Assembly (NCBI GenBank): GCA_900555805.1 | Contig: USMJ01000033.1 | Coordinates: 1 to 8,747, forward strand | From: an uncultured Oscillospiraceae bacterium | Lineage (GTDB): Bacteria; Bacillota; Clostridia; Oscillospirales; Acutalibacteraceae | Direction of reading: 5' to 3' | DNA: 8,747 nt | Shown: positions 5,291-8,747 of the stretch, piece by piece | Position numbering within the stretch: the stretch's first letter is position 1 | How the letters are laid out: each line of letters starts with the position of its first letter | Notes under the pieces: generated by a model | Told to the model about the DNA's origin: nothing | The model's input: only the letters and a program-made list of their open reading frames with translations | The model's database searches: none | Made by a program: the position numbers and the translations under genes

Positions 5291-6673
5291 TCACCCCACA
5301 ACAGCCGCCTTGACGGCTCTCATGACCTTGCTCGCGGCAGGGACGGCGACCGTTCTTGACGAACCGCCGTTTTCGACCATGACGACTATGGCGTAAGGCG
5401 TATCTTCTTTCAGTGAGTAGCCGAAGAACCATGAATGCGGTCTCTTTCCGTCGACCTCCGCCGTGCCTGTCTTTCCGCACATTTTAAGCCCCGGGAAGTA
5501 GTTCTCGCCGTAGACGTTCTTGACGGTGTAGCGCATAAGCTCCTGCATATACTGAGCCGTTTTGGCGTCTATCGTTATCTGGGACGAGCCTTTTATATTG
5601 TCTATCGCTTTCGTGAGCTTTGAACCTGCCGACTTGACTATCTGCGGTGTGACGGCTTTTCCGCCGTTGGCTATCGCGCCGGCTATCATCATCATATTGC
5701 AGGGATTGGCAAGTACCGTTCCCTGACCTATTCCCGACCAGCCCAAGGTGTATTGGTCGGCGTTTTTCATGTTGAACACGCCTGCCTTGAGGTTGACTCC
5801 GCAGGCTTGAAGGCTCCTGTTAAAGCCGAGCTCCTGAGCCGTCGCCGTCAGCTTCTTCTCGCCGAGTTCAAGAGCAATCTCGGCAAACACGCTGTTGCAT
5901 GATCTTCCGTAGGCTTTCTTGAACGAGATATCGCCGTGCTTCGAGTTGCAGATTATATCGCCGTCTTTTGTTTTGAGCTTGCCCGTGCAGGTGAACGTCC
6001 TCTTTGAGATGTTGGGCAGGTTTTCTATCGCGCTTACGGCGACGATCGTTTTGAAAGTCGAACCGGGCGTGAACAGACCCGAAAGACATCTGTTGAGATA
6101 GATTCCGTCGTATTTTCCGCTCGTGTCCGAATTTATATCGGACGGGATATTATGCGGATCGTATGCAGGTTTTGACACCATGCATATCACGTCGCCTGTC
6201 TTATAGTTATAGACGGCGATGGTTCCGTTGTGGCTTCCGAGGGCGTTATACGCCGTGACACAAAGCCCGGCGTCTATGGTAAGGGTCATGTCGTTCCCCG
6301 TTCCGTCCTTGACGGTTTTATAGACGCCGTTTATAAGGTCATAGCCTATGAGATATGACCTGTATATCGACTGAACGCCCGTGGCGATATAGCCCTGAGT
6401 GTCACCGACGACATGGAGCGTCGCCTTTCTTGTGGTGTAGTCCGAGTTGAATACTCGCTTGCCGTCCTTGCTCCTGACCAAGATTTTTCCGCTTCTGTCA
6501 TATACGGTACCGGCGGATGTGAGCTGTCGGTTGGTATAGAGGTGGCCGTTGACCCTGTTCGTGACCCAAGTCTGACCGTGGACGACATAGCTGTAAGCCA
6601 AAAAGCCGAGCCCTATGAAGAACGCAAAAATAAGGGCATAGACGACATAAGCCCGTCTGACTGTATTTCTCAT
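5291..6673 (-). CDS. Class B penicillin-binding protein (peptidoglycan D,D-transpeptidase, PbpA/FtsI-like)
   Basis: A 460-residue membrane-anchored transpeptidase that cross-links peptidoglycan stem peptides outside the cell. One membrane segment near residues 9-31 follows a basic N-terminus (MRNTVRR), giving an uncleaved anchor. The transpeptidase motifs are complete: STFK with nucleophile S205 (FTPGSTFK), SCN at 258-260 and KTGTAE at 401-406, followed by WFFGY. The part before S205 is short, so the usual large N-terminal pedestal of PBP2/PBP3 is mostly missing; this matches the short PbpA type. ATG 6671-6673 is preceded by AGGAGA, which includes the G of the upstream gene's TAG stop; the genes are 11 bp apart and probably translationally coupled. 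The adjacent SEDS gene is its likely partner polymerase. The gene ends at the shared terminator. Confidence 0.94.
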   Translation of the reverse strand: MRNTVRRAYVVYALIFAFFIGLGFLAYSYVVHGQTWVTNRVNGHLYTNRQLTSAGTVYDRSGKILVRSKDGKRVFNSDYTTRKATLHVVGDTQGYIATGVQSIYRSYLIGYDLINGVYKTVKDGTGNDMTLTIDAGLCVTAYNALGSHNGTIAVYNYKTGDVICMVSKPAYDPHNIPSDINSDTSGKYDGIYLNRCLSGLFTPGSTFKTIVAVSAIENLPNISKRTFTCTGKLKTKDGDIICNSKHGDISFKKAYGRSCNSVFAEIALELGEKKLTATAQELGFNRSLQACGVNLKAGVFNMKNADQYTLGWSGIGQGTVLANPCNMMMIAGAIANGGKAVTPQIVKSAGSKLTKAIDNIKGSSQITIDAKTAQYMQELMRYTVKNVYGENYFPGLKMCGKTGTAEVDGKRPHSWFFGYSLKEDTPYAIVVMVENGGSSRTVAVPAASKVMRAVKAAVVG

Positions 6674-6684
6674 TTTCGTCTCTC

Positions 6685-7941
6685 CTATTGATTTTTATAT
6701 AATTTGGGATAGGTTCTTATATCCGCCGCCTTGATAAAGGCGAAAAGTCCCCATGAACATATCATACTCGAGCCTCCTCGGCTGACGAACGGGAGCGTAA
6801 CACCCGTAAGGGGGACGATATCCGTGATTCCGAAGATATTCAGGCATACCTGAAAAAGCAACATCGCGCAAGCACTGACGCAGGCTATGGAGTAGAAAGT
6901 CGAGGGCGAGGACTTCGAGATCTTGATAGCGTATATCGCGAGAACAGCAAACGCTATGACTATCATAAAGCCCATGACAAGACCCCATTCTTCGCAGATA
7001 ACGCCCCAGACAAGGTCTGTCGTCGAAGCGAAAACGTTGCGGAGCCTGCCGTTGCCGATTCCGACGCCCCAAAAGCCGCCGCTTAAAGAATAGACGATGG
7101 TTCTCGTCTGCTGATATCCCGAGCCGTCGATGTTTTCCCATATGTGGCGGTACACGGCGAATCTGTTCGCGACGGTGGGTTTGACATAGATTATGAGTAT
7201 CGCGCCCAAAAGAGCGGCAACGCAGACGAAAGCGATAGACCTGACATCGCCCGACCTTATAAACGAGATAACAACGAACGTGAAGAAGAAAATCAGCGCC
7301 GTACCGAAATCACGCATAAGGAAAAGAACGCCTATACATCCTATGGAGAATATGAGATAGCGCATGATGCTTCTTGAGCTTTGAAGCTTTTCGAGCGTCG
7401 CCGCGCCGACATAGATGAAAGCGAGCTTGACTATCTCGGACGGCTGGAACGAAAATCCGCCTATTCTCATCCAGTTATACGCGCCGTAGGTCGAGCCGAC
7501 GGTGAATCTGATTATCACGAACGAAGCCGCAAGTCCCAGCCCCGCCGCGACGGCTATGAACACTCTCGTTTTCATAACGCGCTTCACATCTTTTAACAGC
7601 CACACCAAAAATATATAAGTCGCAAGACCCATAACTATGGCGATCAGCTGTTTCATAAGACCCGACGGATATATGCTCGCCGTGACGGTCATTCCGATTC
7701 CGCAGAGGAAGAACGCTATACATTCTATCTCGAAGTTTTTCTTCTTGAACGCGATTGTCATGACCAAAACATATGTCCATTCTATCGCTATATAGATAAG
7801 AAAACAAAGAGCGACCATCGGATAGAACATTGTTCCCTGCAATACCGTAGGTATGCTTGAAAGCACCTGGAACACGGTCAGGAGAGCTAAAATAAGGCTG
7901 ACATCGACCTTGCTGTATTTATGTCTGAGCTTTTCAACCAT
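6685..7941 (-). CDS. FtsW/RodA/SpoVE-family (SEDS) peptidoglycan polymerase
   Basis: A 418-residue polytopic membrane protein. SEDS proteins polymerise lipid II into glycan strands together with a class B PBP. Family motifs: YNWMRIGGFSFQPSEIVKLAFIY (155-177), GFWGVGIGNGRLRNVFASTTDLVWGVICEEWGLVMG (289-324), which holds the invariant acidic residue (D309) of the extracellular loop, and PLTGVTLPFVSRGGSSM (377-393). Several hydrophobic helices fill the rest (for example 14-35, 40-65, 73-90, 97-116, 127-147, 194-208, 213-228, 235-253, 321-341, 350-370). FtsW, RodA and SpoVE cannot be told apart from this sequence alone; pairing with a short PbpA-like PBP favours an elongation or sporulation role. 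The start is ATG 7939-7941; AAGGAAG upstream overlaps the TAA of the FHA gene. Confidence 0.93.
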   Translation of the reverse strand: MVEKLRHKYSKVDVSLILALLTVFQVLSSIPTVLQGTMFYPMVALCFLIYIAIEWTYVLVMTIAFKKKNFEIECIAFFLCGIGMTVTASIYPSGLMKQLIAIVMGLATYIFLVWLLKDVKRVMKTRVFIAVAAGLGLAASFVIIRFTVGSTYGAYNWMRIGGFSFQPSEIVKLAFIYVGAATLEKLQSSRSIMRYLIFSIGCIGVLFLMRDFGTALIFFFTFVVISFIRSGDVRSIAFVCVAALLGAILIIYVKPTVANRFAVYRHIWENIDGSGYQQTRTIVYSLSGGFWGVGIGNGRLRNVFASTTDLVWGVICEEWGLVMGFMIVIAFAVLAIYAIKISKSSPSTFYSIACVSACAMLLFQVCLNIFGITDIVPLTGVTLPFVSRGGSSMICSWGLFAFIKAADIRTYPKLYKNQ

Positions 7942-7958
7942 TCTCTGTTTTCACTTCC

Positions 7959-8747
7959 TTATCTGTAGTCTTCAACGAATTTAAGCTTCTTATCGCTGAG
8001 AGTTATTATGTCGCCGTCATAAAGCGGAACGGCGTTCGTTATCTTGTTCTTGCCGACGAAGGTTCCGTATGTCGAGCCTGCGTCGGAGATATACCATCTG
8101 TTTTGTTTTTTGACGAGCAGGGCGTGGTTTCTCGAAACATTCTGCGCGCTTATCTTTATGTCGCTGTTTCGGCTTCTTCCGAGCGTTATGCGGTTGGCGC
8201 AAAGCAGGAATGTTTCTCCGCTTTCGGGGTTGATGATCGCCGCCTGCTTTTCGGCGGATTTTCTGTCACCCGGCTGCGCCTGAGGTTTATATTCGCCGCC
8301 GTAGCCGCCCTCGTCGGAATAAACGTCCTTGATCCTGCCCTTGAAAGTCTCTCCGCCTTGGGCGTTCTTCGGATGGAAGTCGATTTTTATCGAATCGAAG
8401 TCGTCATATCGCTCGGGGCTTGCCTGCGAAACGGGAGGTTCGTTTGCGCTGTCGGGTTTGGCGTACGGGGAAGTATTATCTGTATTTTGAACAGGCGTCT
8501 CGGCGTATTGATTCTTCTTGCCGCGGCGCTTTTTGCCGACATGGATAACGGGGTCGTCGGTTATGACAAACTGAAAATTGCAGTCGCCGAAAGTGATGAT
8601 ATCGGAATTTTTTATAGTCGCCTCGCCCTCTATCTTTTCGCCGTTGACGAACGTTCCGAGCTTCGAGTTGGTGTCGAAGATATACCAGCCGTCGACCCTT
8701 CGGCAGATAGCGGCGTGGAAACGCGAAACCGTTCCGTAGACGAGGGT
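7959..8747 (-). CDS. Two-FHA-domain protein, 5' end beyond the window
   Basis: The frame is open from the window edge to the TAA at 7959-7961 and gives 262 residues, with no start codon inside the window. The first FHA domain is cut: VSRFH (visible residues 7-11), DTNSKLGTFVNG (25-36) and SDIITFGD (48-55). A basic patch (GKKRRGKK) and a hydrophilic, Pro/Ser/Gly-rich linker (about 80-165) follow. A complete second FHA domain ends the protein: ITLGRSRNSDI (187-197), VSRNH (204-208), DAGSTYGTFVG (222-232), YDGDIITL (243-250). FHA domains bind phosphothreonine peptides, so a role in Ser/Thr-kinase signalling to the cell wall is likely. In both domains the Asn usual in the NGT motif is replaced (LGT, YGT). 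The stop lies 17 bp before the SEDS gene, so the three genes form one operon. The operon promoter lies outside the window. Confidence 0.9.
   Translation of the reverse strand, partial: TLVYGTVSRFHAAICRRVDGWYIFDTNSKLGTFVNGEKIEGEATIKNSDIITFGDCNFQFVITDDPVIHVGKKRRGKKNQYAETPVQNTDNTSPYAKPDSANEPPVSQASPERYDDFDSIKIDFHPKNAQGGETFKGRIKDVYSDEGGYGGEYKPQAQPGDRKSAEKQAAIINPESGETFLLCANRITLGRSRNSDIKISAQNVSRNHALLVKKQNRWYISDAGSTYGTFVGKNKITNAVPLYDGDIITLSDKKLKFVEDYR

Noticed and set aside
8017..8283. Short frames on both strands near the right edge
   Set aside because: They are shadows of the two-FHA-domain gene, which is in a different minus-strand frame and lacks a start in the window.

Overview
The window looks like chromosomal core-genome DNA from a spore-forming, Gram-positive member of the Clostridia. 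An Oscillospiraceae/Ruminococcaceae-type organism is my best guess. The reasons are a SpoIIID regulator, a fused IspH-ribosomal S1 gene, an HI0933-type flavoprotein next to cytidylate kinase, strong AGGAGG ribosome binding sites and mid-range GC. No phage, transposase, CRISPR, tRNA or rRNA is visible.

Layout. Positions 1-375 carry no convincing gene. They hold an 85-nt cloverleaf of nested inverted repeats (187-271) and two weak overlapping short reading frames. A minus-strand terminator (376-407) closes a block that reads leftward: flavoprotein (3586-4824), a 397-nt gene-free and hairpin-rich spacer, cmk (2505-3188), then the composite ispH-S1 gene (440-2512), which overlaps cmk by 8 bp. A 149-bp divergent region (4825-4973) separates the flavoprotein gene from spoIIID (4974-5246, plus strand). 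It carries a sigma-A-like promoter facing left and a good sigma-E-like promoter facing right. spoIIID meets the next block head to head at a shared bidirectional terminator (5250-5290). That block also reads leftward: a two-FHA-domain protein cut by the window edge (7959-8747), a SEDS FtsW/RodA-family polymerase (6685-7941) and a class B penicillin-binding protein (5291-6673). The FHA gene has no start codon inside the window and is easy to miss.

How the genes work together. The right-hand operon is a peptidoglycan synthesis module: a SEDS glycosyltransferase paired with a transpeptidase, plus an FHA protein that probably recruits phosphothreonine partners. The left-hand block joins nucleotide metabolism (CMP/dCMP phosphorylation), isoprenoid synthesis (the last MEP-pathway step) and translation (S1). 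spoIIID is a monocistronic mother-cell sporulation regulator between them.

Most interesting points. (1) The ispH-S1 fusion has a full Shine-Dalgarno sequence and an ATG exactly at the domain joint. Isoleucine codon use also switches there, from ATA-rich to ATC-rich, so S1 is probably also made separately and at a higher level. (2) The cmk upstream spacer can form mutually exclusive hairpins like those of a regulatory leader. (3) The perfect cloverleaf at 187-271 is unexplained. No clearly novel multi-gene system is visible.
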